Positions 1 to 8,224 of a DNA stretch of 60,687 bases are shown here, piece by piece (the first letter of the stretch is position 1; every line of letters begins with the position of its first letter). The stretch lies in NCBI GenBank assembly GCA_028825365.1, contig JAPKAF010000003.1:1-60687 (forward strand). The letters are read 5' to 3'. Source of the DNA: Flavobacteriaceae bacterium (GTDB lineage: Bacteria > Bacteroidota > Bacteroidia > Flavobacteriales > Flavobacteriaceae). Made by a program: the position numbers and the translations under genes. The notes under the pieces are model-generated. The model saw only the letters and a list, made by a program, of their open reading frames with translations. It was not told the origin of the DNA and did no database searches.

Positions 1-177
1 ATTTTAAAATTCGCAGATAAAAACTTAAAAACTAATGCTAAGGTTTACTTTGAAATAAACGAATATTTGTATAATGATATTAAAAAGCTTTTGTTAGGTT
101 ATGGATATATTAATATCAATCTAAAAATTGATGCTTTTGGTAAAAACAGATTTGTAAGTGCTGTTAAATCAAGATAA
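1..177 (+). CDS. prmC: PrmC, release factor glutamine methyltransferase (3' end only)
   Basis: The first 58 codons in frame 1 are open up to a TAA and encode the C-terminal end of a protein whose start lies before the window. The tail reads YFEINEY, then a lysine-rich helix, then DAFGKNRFV near the end. This matches the C-terminus of the PrmC/HemK family, which methylates the glutamine of the GGQ motif in release factors RF1 and RF2; the family ends with a phenylalanine-glutamate-isoleucine strand followed by a D-x-x-G-x-x-R segment. The catalytic NPPY motif is outside the window, so the call rests on the last domain only. Another class I SAM methyltransferase is possible but less likely. Confidence 0.8.
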   Translation: MLKFADKNLKTNAKVYFEINEYLYNDIKKLLLGYGYININLKIDAFGKNRFVSAVKSR

Positions 178-209
178 GATTTGTTGGCTTAAAGATCTTT
201 GCTGAAACC

Positions 210-227
210 AACTAAAAAGGTTTAGTT
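210..227 (+). terminator. Possible weak hairpin after prmC
   Basis: A perfect 7-base-pair stem (AACTAAA with TTTAGTT) around an AAGG loop lies about 30 bases after the prmC stop. It has no clear T-tract directly after it, so it may be a weak terminator or an incidental hairpin. The rest of the 164-base gap up to the next gene is AT-rich, with no open frame that I trust. Confidence 0.25.
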
Positions 228-341
228 ACAATAATTAAAACATTTTTCTATTTTTTAAAATGATACTCCCTATTAGTTAAAACTTTTTTTTGTCTTTAAG
301 TATATATTAGATCAATACTAACTTATAAAAAATTTATACAA

Positions 342-1241
342 ATGAAAAAATTACTATTATTATCGTTACTCGTCCCTTTATTTGGATGGTGTCAAGTAAA
401 ATCAGGTGTAACCTATTCAGAACACCCAGCTTATGATGTAGTTACGAAATCTTATCAAATATGGGGATCTGGAACTGAAGCTGAACTTAGAGCTCTGTAT
501 GCAGAGGACGCCAAATTCTGGGGGCCTGGTGACGAAGAAGCGAATAATGTAGATTCAGAAGTAAGCACTATGCTTTGGTGGCAAGAGAATTTTAGCGCTA
601 TAAAATTTACTGTGATGGAAGGAGCTACACCAGATATTATTAAGTATGAGGATGATAAAAAAGGAGCATGGACTATGGACTGGATGGTGTTTTCTGGTGT
701 GAACAAAGCCAGTGGTTTAGCTGTTAAAGCGAATATTCACTCAAATAGATATGTGACGAACGAAGGAAAAATCACGATGTCAATGAGCCACTTTGATCGC
801 GAATCCTTTGGTGCACAAGCTCAAGTATCTTTTGGAATGCATAGAAACGGTCGTGTTTATGATAAACACCCAATCATTGATAAAGTGAATGAAATGGTTG
901 TACATTTCGAGGCTGGAGAAATTTCGGAATTGGCTTCTTACTTTTCAAAAGATGCAGAGTTTTATCGACTTGGTGTGGACGGAAACTTAAACTTAGAAGA
1001 ACGTACTGCTACATGGCATGAGGCAGTAGCAACAAGCAGTATTCGTAATTTAGAACAGTCAGGATATCCAGATGCTATTTATTACTCAAAAGACGAAGGT
1101 CAGTGGGTGGTTCAGTCATGGTGGTGGGTAAACAACACAAATGCAGAAACAGGTGAAGAAACTCGCGAATATTTGCACATGAGTCATAACTTTAACAATG
1201 AAGGCAAAGTGACTAGAGAAGTTATTTATATGGCTAATTAA
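342..1241 (+). CDS. Secreted protein with two tandem NTF2/SnoaL-like domains
   Basis: The 299-residue product starts with a signal peptide (MKKLLLLSLLVPLFGWCQ), so it is exported. The remainder is two copies of an NTF2-like (SnoaL-type) cone fold, about residues 28-150 and 176-296. Each copy begins with HP, a helix ending in an acidic patch, and a short 'DAKFW' or 'DAEFY' strand, and each ends with an 'MSH' strand near 'EGK(I/V)T'. Such domains bind small molecules or serve as catalytic pockets; no substrate can be read from the sequence. The gene stands alone, with a strong terminator after it. Its codons are visibly richer in G and C than those of all its neighbours, which suggests either high expression or later acquisition. 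Function is unknown; the fold assignment is fairly safe. Confidence 0.75.
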   Translation: MKKLLLLSLLVPLFGWCQVKSGVTYSEHPAYDVVTKSYQIWGSGTEAELRALYAEDAKFWGPGDEEANNVDSEVSTMLWWQENFSAIKFTVMEGATPDIIKYEDDKKGAWTMDWMVFSGVNKASGLAVKANIHSNRYVTNEGKITMSMSHFDRESFGAQAQVSFGMHRNGRVYDKHPIIDKVNEMVVHFEAGEISELASYFSKDAEFYRLGVDGNLNLEERTATWHEAVATSSIRNLEQSGYPDAIYYSKDEGQWVVQSWWWVNNTNAETGEETREYLHMSHNFNNEGKVTREVIYMAN

Positions 1242-1270
1242 GCACTATGTATTTTTTTTAAAATTCATAT

Positions 1271-1299
1271 AAAAAACCCGCTCAAATAGCGGGTTTTTT
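1271..1299 (+). terminator. Rho-independent terminator after the NTF2-like gene
   Basis: ACCCGCT and AGCGGGT pair around a CAAAT loop, flanked by a run of A on the left and T on the right, so the stem extends with A-T pairs. It lies 29 bases after the stop codon. Because both flanks are homopolymeric it could work in both directions, but the only gene reading into it from the left is the NTF2-like gene. Confidence 0.9.
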
Positions 1300-1381
1300 A
1301 ATTTTATAATATGTAAGAATACCAGACTAAAAGAATGTTATTATATTTGAACTAGAAGAATCTTATCAAGATTATTAACAC

Positions 1382-1549
1382 ATGAAACAACGTATTAAGC
1401 ACTGTAACATATGTAATGTGGATTTCTCTACAATGTTTAGGGTTCAATTTAAAACCCCGAAAGAATGGGTGTTTGTGTGTGAAGAATGTTTGATTCAAAT
1501 CAAAAAAAACAACAGTGAGTATAAATACGGAGGTACCTGGAAGAAATAA
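1382..1549 (+). CDS. Small zinc-ribbon protein, 55 residues
   Basis: This short open frame encodes 55 residues with two cysteine pairs, C8-x2-C11 and C33-x2-C36, spaced as in a treble-clef or zinc-ribbon knuckle. The centre contains FRVQF and EWVFVCEEC, and the protein ends in YKYGGTWKK. I recall small proteins with the same CxxC...CxxC and a terminal YGGTWK in other marine bacteria, so I judge it a real gene and not a chance frame. No partner or substrate is evident. It has its own position after a strong terminator and before the reverse-strand cutC operon. It is likely to bind zinc and perhaps nucleic acid or protein; this last point is inference. Confidence 0.7.
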   Translation: MKQRIKHCNICNVDFSTMFRVQFKTPKEWVFVCEECLIQIKKNNSEYKYGGTWKK

Positions 1550-1628
1550 CCAATTAAATTCGAGCTAATTCTATCAAATCTTTCGCAAAATAATTCTTTG
1601 ATTTTACAGCCAATGGAGATGTCTTAAT

Positions 1629-2300
1629 TTAAATTATATTTATACACTTAAAAATTTCATTAAAATCTGATATTGAATTTTTGTTATTTGGATCTTTTAT
1701 AAAAGATCCATGAATTTCTTTCGACCCTATTTTTTTGAATTCTAGTATGTTATTGATATTAACTCCACTTCCCGGCATAATAATTATCTTGTTTTCAGCA
1801 ATATTTATTAATTCCTTTAAAAGATCTAAACCTTTGACTGCTGTTTCAGCCTGACCTGATGTAAGTATTCTATCTGCCTTAAGTTCAATTAATTGATGTA
1901 ATGCATCAATTGGACTTAAAGCTTCATCAAAAGCTCTGTGGAAGGTAAATTCAAGAGGTTTAGACAACTCTATTAATTCCCTAGTTCTTGAAATATCTAT
2001 ATTATTATCCTTCTTAGTTAGTATTCCAGAAACAATTCCTTTACAACCAAGTTCTTTAAAAATAATTATATCCTTCTTTATCTGTTCAAATTCTTCACCT
2101 GAATAATTAAAATCACCATCTCTTGGTCTAATTAAGATAAATACAGGAATATTTAACTCACTTATTACTTTTTTAGATAATTCAAAATTAGGAGTTAAAC
2201 CACCTACAGCTAAATCTTCACAAAGTTCAATTCTTTGTGCACCACCTTTCTGAGCATTTAATGCAGACTCATAAGAATTTGCGCAAACCTCTAATATCAT
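1629..2300 (-). CDS. cutC: CutC family protein
   Basis: The 223-residue product matches the CutC TIM-barrel family, named for copper homeostasis although its chemical role is uncertain. It opens with LEVCANSYESALNA and a GGAQRIELCEDL segment, then has the family motif IRPRDGDFNYS (about residues 57-67), FTFHRAFDE, and a late glycine-rich MPGSGVN loop. It is slightly shorter at the C-terminus than the usual 240-250 residues. Its start overlaps the stop of the upstream hexosaminidase by four bases (ATGA), so the two are probably translated together. In Bacteroidota cutC often sits with glycosidases, which hints at a role in sugar metabolism and not copper; this is inference. Confidence 0.9.
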   Translation of the reverse strand: MILEVCANSYESALNAQKGGAQRIELCEDLAVGGLTPNFELSKKVISELNIPVFILIRPRDGDFNYSGEEFEQIKKDIIIFKELGCKGIVSGILTKKDNNIDISRTRELIELSKPLEFTFHRAFDEALSPIDALHQLIELKADRILTSGQAETAVKGLDLLKELINIAENKIIIMPGSGVNINNILEFKKIGSKEIHGSFIKDPNNKNSISDFNEIFKCINII

Positions 2301-3919
2301 TTTATTTCTTCTTTTTCTAGATGTTTAGAATAATTAATATCTAGTTCGTCTAATCTTTTAAAGTAGTTTTCAGCCCTTAATTTAAACTCTGTAAAATTAG
2401 TCCTATTGCTGCTCCAAAGCACTTCAGAAAGTGCTAAGATTCTTGGAAATACCATGTATTCTACATGTTCACTAGTTTTCATATACTCTGTCCAAACATT
2501 AGCTTGTGCGCCAATAATATATTTCTTCTCGTTTTCATTTAATTCTTCAGGAATTGGATTGTAATTATATACTTCTTCGATAGGAGTGAAGCCTCCAATT
2601 GCAACTGGCTCTCCTTCCTTTTTTGTTTGATAGTGATCGAAATATAAATTTGCATTAGGAGCCATGATAACTTCATGACCCATTTGTGCAGCTTTGATTC
2701 CTCCACTTTCTCCTCTCCACGACATAACTGTAGCATTAGGAGCAAGCCCACCATCTAAAATTTCATCCCAGCCAATTATTTTTTTACCTTTTGAATTAAT
2801 ATATTTCTCCATTCTAGTTATGAAGTAACTTTGAAGTTCATGCACATCTTTTAATCCTTCTTTTTTAATTAAACCCTGACATTGACTACACTCTTCCCAT
2901 CTTTTTTTTGGAGCTTCATCTCCTCCAATATGAATATATTCACCAGGAAATAAACTAATTACTTCATCAATTACATCCTCCAAAAAACTAAAGGTAGTTT
3001 CTCTTGTGCAAAAAATATCTTCGAAAACACCCCAGCTAGTTGCTACTCCTATTTGTTCTTGCCTACAGCTTAAATATGGATAGGATGCTATGGCTGCTTG
3101 TGCATGTCCAGGCATTTCAATTTCAGGGATAATTAGTACTTCTCTAGAGTTTGCAAAGGCTACAATTTCTTTAATTTCTTTTTGTGTGTAATAGCCTCCG
3201 TATCTAGTTTTGTCATACTTAATAGGTTTATCCGTATAATGTCCAGCTAAAGTGGAGTCTCTATATGATCCAATTGAATTAAGTTTCGGGTATTTTTTAA
3301 TTTCAATTCTCCAACCTTGATCTTCTGTTAAATGCCAATGAAATGTATTAAATTTTAGCATTGCTAAAGCATCAATATATTTTTTAATAAAATCTACTGA
3401 ATACATATGTCTACTAACATCAAGATGCATTCCTCTGTATTTAAATTTAGGTGAATCTTTAATTATTTGACATGGGATTTTTATTTCATCTAAGCTTGTT
3501 TTGTTATTTTCAAATTCAACAGGTAACAGTTGTCTTAGAGATTGTACAGCATAAAAAGCTCCTTTATTAGAACTACTGTATATATTAATTTCATCGGCTA
3601 GTATTTCTATTTTGTAACCTTCATCATTTTCAATGTTGTTTTTTATGAAATTAATTTCATTACCTGCACTAAAGAATTTAAATAGTTTAGTAAATGAATT
3701 ATTATCATTTTCTCCAATTTTAATAAAATCCTTCAAAAAATCCGCAGATATTTTAAAATCATCAGGGTAATTTATAGTAGTATTATTAGATAATATAAAG
3801 TCACCGCCTGTTAAAACTTGTGAGTCTGGATTTGGAATTATTTCATTTGAAAATGCAAAAAAATTACATGAATTAATAAATAAAAAAAGACTAAAAACTA
3901 TTATTCTCTTGTGTGTCAT
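2297..3919 (-). CDS. Beta-N-acetylhexosaminidase, GH20 lipoprotein
   Basis: The 540-residue enzyme removes terminal N-acetylglucosamine or N-acetylgalactosamine residues from chitin fragments, glycans or peptidoglycan. The N-terminus has a signal peptide with the lipobox-like FINSC (Cys18), so it is probably a lipoprotein. A GH20b alpha/beta domain covers about residues 28-155, followed by the GH20 TIM barrel starting at KYRGMHLDVSRH. Substrate and catalytic motifs are HWHLTEDQGWR (about 194-204) and IHIGGDEAPK, in which Asp334-Glu335 is the catalytic pair that uses the substrate N-acetyl group. It is the first gene of a two-gene unit with cutC. It probably acts in the periplasm or at the cell surface. 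Confidence 0.93.
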   Translation of the reverse strand: MTHKRIIVFSLFLFINSCNFFAFSNEIIPNPDSQVLTGGDFILSNNTTINYPDDFKISADFLKDFIKIGENDNNSFTKLFKFFSAGNEINFIKNNIENDEGYKIEILADEINIYSSSNKGAFYAVQSLRQLLPVEFENNKTSLDEIKIPCQIIKDSPKFKYRGMHLDVSRHMYSVDFIKKYIDALAMLKFNTFHWHLTEDQGWRIEIKKYPKLNSIGSYRDSTLAGHYTDKPIKYDKTRYGGYYTQKEIKEIVAFANSREVLIIPEIEMPGHAQAAIASYPYLSCRQEQIGVATSWGVFEDIFCTRETTFSFLEDVIDEVISLFPGEYIHIGGDEAPKKRWEECSQCQGLIKKEGLKDVHELQSYFITRMEKYINSKGKKIIGWDEILDGGLAPNATVMSWRGESGGIKAAQMGHEVIMAPNANLYFDHYQTKKEGEPVAIGGFTPIEEVYNYNPIPEELNENEKKYIIGAQANVWTEYMKTSEHVEYMVFPRILALSEVLWSSNRTNFTEFKLRAENYFKRLDELDINYSKHLEKEEIK

Positions 3920-3977
3920 TTTAGTATATTAGATGTTTTAAAGATAATAAAAATAGGTTATTCTCCAACCGTAATTT

Positions 3978-5969
3978 ATGAACGCAAAAGAACAAATAAT
4001 TTCTCTAAGATCTGAATTACATAAACTTAATTATAATTATTACGTTCTTGATGATTCTAGTGTATCGGATTATGACTTTGATTTAAGATTAAAAGAGCTC
4101 AAAAAATTAGAGGATTTACATCCTGAATTCTACGATTCAAATTCTCCAACAGTGAGAGTGGGAGGGGATATCACAAAAAACTTTGCAACAATTGTACATA
4201 ATTCTCCAATGTATTCTTTAGATAATTCTTACTCAATTGAAGATTTATATGATTGGGAGAAGAGAATAAAAAAAATAATTGAAGATAATATTGAATATAC
4301 ATGTGAGCTAAAATATGATGGCGCGTCTATTAGCCTTTCTTATATTGATGGCAAATTTGTGAAAGCAATTACAAGAGGAGATGGTATACAAGGCGATGAT
4401 GTCACTCCAAACATCAAGACAATCCCTACAGTGCCGTTAGTTCTTCAAGGAGATTTTATTAAAAATTTCGATATAAGGGGTGAAATAGTAATGCCTATAG
4501 AAGGTTTTAAGAAACTCAATTCAGAAAGAGTGTCAAACGGCGAAGAGCCATTTAAAAACCCCAGAAACACTGCTTCTGGTAGCTTAAAACTGCAGGACAG
4601 TAAAGAAGTTTCTAAAAGACCTTTGGAATGTCTCTTATATTCTATTGTAGAATCTAGTGGTATAATTAAATCTCAATATGAATCTCTTGAGATTGCAAAA
4701 AAATTGGGTTTTAATGTTTCAAATGAAATTAAATTAGCCAAATCAATAGAAGAAGTTTTTGAATTTATTAAATACTGGGAGATCAATAGAAATAACCTTC
4801 CATTTGAAATTGATGGAGTTGTAATTAAAGTGAATGATACTAATCAGCAAAATGAATTAGGTTTTACTTCCAAATTTCCAAGATGGGCAATCTCTTATAA
4901 ATTTAAACCTGAGCAATCTTCCACTATACTAAAAAACATTTCTTATCAAGTTGGGAGAACGGGCTCAATAACTCCTGTTGCCAATTTTGAACCAATAGAT
5001 TTAGCAGGAACAATTGTTAAAAGAGCATCATTACATAATTCGGACTTTATTAATAAGATGGACATTAGAATAAATGACACTGTGTTCGTTGAAAAGGGAG
5101 GAGATATTATTCCTAAAATCGTAAAAGTTGATTTATCTAAAAGATCAGTTAGTTCAGAAAAAACAATATATATAAATCATTGTCCTGAGTGTAACTCAGA
5201 ATTAAAAAGAAATGAAGATGAAGCGAATCATTACTGTTTAAATTACAACTTCTGTCAACCTCAAGTTTCAGGTAGGATACAGCATTTTATTTCTAGAAAA
5301 GCAATGGATATAGATGGGCTAGGAGCAGAAACTGTCAACTTATTAGTAGAGCATAATTTGATAAAGAATTATTCAGATTTATATAGATTAAAAACTGAAG
5401 ATATTATAGGGCTAGAAAGAATGGCTCAGAAAAGTTCTGAAAATCTTATAAGTGGTGTTCTGTTGTCAAAAGAAATTAGTTTTGATCGAGTCTTATACGG
5501 CTTAGGAATTAGACATGTAGGGGTGACAGTTGCAAAAAAATTAGCTTACCATTATAATAATATAGATGCTCTTATGTGTGCGTCTTATGAAGATTTAGAG
5601 ACTGTAGATGAGATAGGTGGTAAAATTGCAGAAAGTGTTATTAACTTTTTTGCTGCTCAAGAAAATATCATGATAATTAACGATCTTAAGTTTTATGGAT
5701 TAAATTTTCAAATATCCAGTAGTAAAATTATTAAATCCGATAAGCTTTTAGGATCTATGTTTGTAGTTAGTGGAGTTTTTTCACAATTCTCAAGGGATGA
5801 ATTGAAGCTTGAAATTGAAAAAAATGGAGGTAAGGTAAAATCATCAATATCTACCAAAACAAGCTATGTTATAGCTGGAGATAATATGGGGCCAAGTAAA
5901 AGACTTAAAGCGGAATCTTTAAATGTGGCTATAATTTCTGAAGAAGACTTTGTTAAAATGATTAAGTGA
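3978..5969 (+). CDS. ligA: NAD+-dependent DNA ligase LigA
   Basis: This 663-residue enzyme seals nicks in DNA during replication and repair, using NAD+. The N-terminal Ia domain contains YYVLDD and YDF; the adenylation site is CELKYDGAS, where Lys112 receives the AMP. The OB fold contains the QVGRTGSITPVA segment. Next come the four-cysteine zinc site (CPEC ... CLNYNFC), helix-hairpin-helix repeats (DIDGLGAETV, LGIRHVGVTVAKKL), and a C-terminal BRCT domain from about residue 590. Length and domain order are those of a complete LigA. It stands alone on the forward strand and its end lies two bases from the convergent metallophosphatase gene. Confidence 0.98.
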   Translation: MNAKEQIISLRSELHKLNYNYYVLDDSSVSDYDFDLRLKELKKLEDLHPEFYDSNSPTVRVGGDITKNFATIVHNSPMYSLDNSYSIEDLYDWEKRIKKIIEDNIEYTCELKYDGASISLSYIDGKFVKAITRGDGIQGDDVTPNIKTIPTVPLVLQGDFIKNFDIRGEIVMPIEGFKKLNSERVSNGEEPFKNPRNTASGSLKLQDSKEVSKRPLECLLYSIVESSGIIKSQYESLEIAKKLGFNVSNEIKLAKSIEEVFEFIKYWEINRNNLPFEIDGVVIKVNDTNQQNELGFTSKFPRWAISYKFKPEQSSTILKNISYQVGRTGSITPVANFEPIDLAGTIVKRASLHNSDFINKMDIRINDTVFVEKGGDIIPKIVKVDLSKRSVSSEKTIYINHCPECNSELKRNEDEANHYCLNYNFCQPQVSGRIQHFISRKAMDIDGLGAETVNLLVEHNLIKNYSDLYRLKTEDIIGLERMAQKSSENLISGVLLSKEISFDRVLYGLGIRHVGVTVAKKLAYHYNNIDALMCASYEDLETVDEIGGKIAESVINFFAAQENIMIINDLKFYGLNFQISSSKIIKSDKLLGSMFVVSGVFSQFSRDELKLEIEKNGGKVKSSISTKTSYVIAGDNMGPSKRLKAESLNVAIISEEDFVKMIK

Positions 5970-5971
5970 GA

Positions 5972-6886
5972 CTATACTTCAATTGACACTCCTTCATACT
6001 TTTTATTTTTAAATGAATCAAAGTAAAAATCAATTTTACCTAAAAATAATCCATGGCAGCCGACTTGGTTTACAATTACTTTCTCCCCCACAATATTATC
6101 AATTACCACAGGTTTATTTAAAAACGTATGTGTATGTCCGCCTATAATAAGATCTATATCTTTAGTAGCTTTAGCCAGACTTGTGTCGGATACTTTATTT
6201 TGATAATCATCATATTTATAACCAAGATGAGATAAGCAAATAATTAAATCACACTTTTCTGTTTGTTTTAATGTACTAACAATTCCTTGAGTAATTTCTA
6301 TAGGATCCAAATAATTAGTTTCTTTATATAGGTTTTTTGTAACCATTCCATCCAGTTCTACTCCTAATCCAAAAATTCCAATTTTGATTCCGTCCTTGTA
6401 AAAAATCTGATAAGGTTTGACATGAGTATCTAAAACTGTATTTTTAAAATCATAGTTTGCAGAAACAAAATTAAAATTTGCATGAGGTAATTGTTTGTAA
6501 AGACCATCAATCCCATTATCAAAATCGTGGTTACCTAAAGTTGCTAAATCGTATTTTAACATACTCATTAATTTAAATTCTAACTCCCCACCATAGTAAT
6601 TAAAATAAGGAGTACCTTGAAAAATATCTCCGGCATCTAATAAAAGTGTATTAGCATTCTCATTTCTTATTTTTTCAATAATAGTTGCTCTTCTTGAAAT
6701 ACCGCCTTTTAAGGCAAACTTTTCATTATTTTTATCAAAGGGATCTATATGACTATGAACATCATTAGTATGAAGAATAGTTATTTTTTTTGAGCTATTT
6801 GCTTTGCAACTATTTGTTAGAATAGAGGTTGAGGCAAGAGCGGCACTAGAATAAAGTGTGTTTTTTATAAAGTTCCTTCTTTTCAT
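5972..6886 (-). CDS. 5'-nucleotidase family metallophosphatase (catalytic domain)
   Basis: The 304-residue product is the calcineurin-like catalytic half of a 5'-nucleotidase/2',3'-cyclic phosphodiesterase. The start MKRRNF carries a twin-arginine motif followed by a hydrophobic stretch and LTNSC (Cys27), so it may be exported folded by the Tat system and lipidated. Metal-binding motifs are present in order: HTNDVHSH (Asp42, His44), DAGD (Asp85), GNHDFDNG (Asn119, His120), SHLGY and GGHTHTF. The usual C-terminal domain is missing because it is encoded by the gene just upstream, whose stop overlaps this start by one base (TAATG). The pair probably works as one enzyme in the periplasm, releasing phosphate and nucleosides. 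Confidence 0.9.
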   Translation of the reverse strand: MKRRNFIKNTLYSSAALASTSILTNSCKANSSKKITILHTNDVHSHIDPFDKNNEKFALKGGISRRATIIEKIRNENANTLLLDAGDIFQGTPYFNYYGGELEFKLMSMLKYDLATLGNHDFDNGIDGLYKQLPHANFNFVSANYDFKNTVLDTHVKPYQIFYKDGIKIGIFGLGVELDGMVTKNLYKETNYLDPIEITQGIVSTLKQTEKCDLIICLSHLGYKYDDYQNKVSDTSLAKATKDIDLIIGGHTHTFLNKPVVIDNIVGEKVIVNQVGCHGLFLGKIDFYFDSFKNKKYEGVSIEV

Positions 6887-7644
6887 TATTTTTTTATAAT
6901 AAATCTGTTATCAATTTTAGATTTTAACGTATCGATTTCAATAAAATAATCAATTAATAAATCTCTTATTTTATAATTTAAAACTGTGTTTTCTACACTT
7001 TTTTCGAAAAAAGTCATCTTATCACCTCCTTTAAGTAAGAAATCACTTGTAGCTACATAATAATACTTATCAATATTAATTTTATTATTATTAATTTCTG
7101 CATTGACTAGTTTATAGTTTTTATCTAATTCAATTTTTAGTCTTGAAATTGGATGAGCTCGTCTAGCGATTGTTAAATAATCTATAAGTTCGTAAACGTC
7201 TTTTCCAGAAAGTTTTGCAACTACTACCTCATTTTCAAAAGGCATTAAATTATAAGCTGTCTTCTTATTTATATTTCCTGTTGAAATGGCTGACCTTATA
7301 CCTCCATAGTTAAGTAGGACAAAATCGATATTTTTACTTTTTTTAGATTTAAAAACTGGGTTAGCTAATTTATAAACTGCATCAGCCATCATATTTCCTA
7401 CTGCAGTGTTTAAATCACCATTTTTTTTATCATAATTCTTAGGTGAATATGCGTAAGTCGTGTAAAGATCTTTTTCAATATTTTTTTTATATGGTTTTAT
7501 GAATTTTAAAAATGTTGAATCTTCACTTACAGAGTTATTTATCTCTACTCGGCTAGATTGAACTTCATATAATTGAAAACCTTCATTACAACTAAAAGTA
7601 GCTAGTAAAATAGAGGATATAAATAGTTTAATTATTGATTTCAT
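6886..7644 (-). CDS. 5'-nucleotidase C-terminal domain lipoprotein
   Basis: The 252-residue product corresponds to the substrate-binding C-terminal domain of 5'-nucleotidases, with TAVGNMMADA near the start of the domain, LLNYGGIRS, the NLMPFENEVV segment and a YYVATSDFLLKGGD region. I choose the internal start MKSIIKLF, because it gives a signal peptide with a lipobox (LLATFSC) and avoids overlap with the divergent forward gene; a longer frame with 49 more codons is open but looks unlike protein. It precedes the catalytic-domain gene with a one-base stop/start overlap. Together they form a split two-gene version of an enzyme that is usually one chain. Confidence 0.88.
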   Translation of the reverse strand: MKSIIKLFISSILLATFSCNEGFQLYEVQSSRVEINNSVSEDSTFLKFIKPYKKNIEKDLYTTYAYSPKNYDKKNGDLNTAVGNMMADAVYKLANPVFKSKKSKNIDFVLLNYGGIRSAISTGNINKKTAYNLMPFENEVVVAKLSGKDVYELIDYLTIARRAHPISRLKIELDKNYKLVNAEINNNKINIDKYYYVATSDFLLKGGDKMTFFEKSVENTVLNYKIRDLLIDYFIEIDTLKSKIDNRFIIKK

Positions 7645-7705
7645 TGGAGTTTTAGTGTTTAAATCAAATTCATCTTTATTACATTTGTATAATACTTTTA
7701 AATAT

Positions 7706-8224
7706 ATGTTTTTTAAATTATTCAAGAAAAAATCAAACGATAAATATTTAAATAATATTCTAAATAACCGCAAAGTTTCAGTTAACAACAATAAAATTAA
7801 ATCTGTTGGTGTTATAATAAACTTAGAGGAGTTTAGCGATTATGATTCGTTAAGAAATGTTTTTACATACCTAGGTGTAAATGAGAACAAAATAAAATTT
7901 GTCGCTTATGTTACTGAAAAAGATGAAACTCTTACTAGTTGGGATTCTTACTTTACTCCATTAGATTTTGGATGGAATGGAAATATTTCTAATTATGATG
8001 TAAATGAATTCATTGAAACTGAATTTGATGCTCTGATAAGTTACTACAATGAAGACCTTTATGAGTTAAACTTAATAACTGCAAAATCAAAGGCGAATTT
8101 TAAAATTGGAGTATCTAGTAAAGACCAAAGACTACATGATTTTATAATTAATATCAAATGTAGTTTTGTTGATATTTTTAAAACAGAAATTGAGAAATAC
8201 TTAAAAGGTTTACAAAAAATATGA
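7706..8224 (+). CDS. DUF6913-like protein
   Basis: The 172-residue product resembles a family of uncharacterised flavobacterial proteins found before dapA. The start MFFKLFKKK is chosen over an upstream ATG that would run into the divergent lipoprotein gene. After the basic N-terminus comes an alpha/beta domain: SVGVIINLEEF, a strand with FVAYV, then FTPLDFGWNG, and a later 'DALISYY' strand and LITAKSKANFKIGV. The conserved GWNG and ISYY regions suggest a small Rossmann-like fold, but I cannot name a function. The stop overlaps dapA by four bases (ATGA), so the two are translated together. Confidence 0.6.
   Translation: MFFKLFKKKSNDKYLNNILNNRKVSVNNNKIKSVGVIINLEEFSDYDSLRNVFTYLGVNENKIKFVAYVTEKDETLTSWDSYFTPLDFGWNGNISNYDVNEFIETEFDALISYYNEDLYELNLITAKSKANFKIGVSSKDQRLHDFIINIKCSFVDIFKTEIEKYLKGLQKI

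Noticed and set aside
6886-7791. Longer start for the 5'-nucleotidase C-terminal gene (49 more codons)
   Set aside because: The extra part overlaps the divergent gene and precedes the signal peptide, which must be at the N-terminus.
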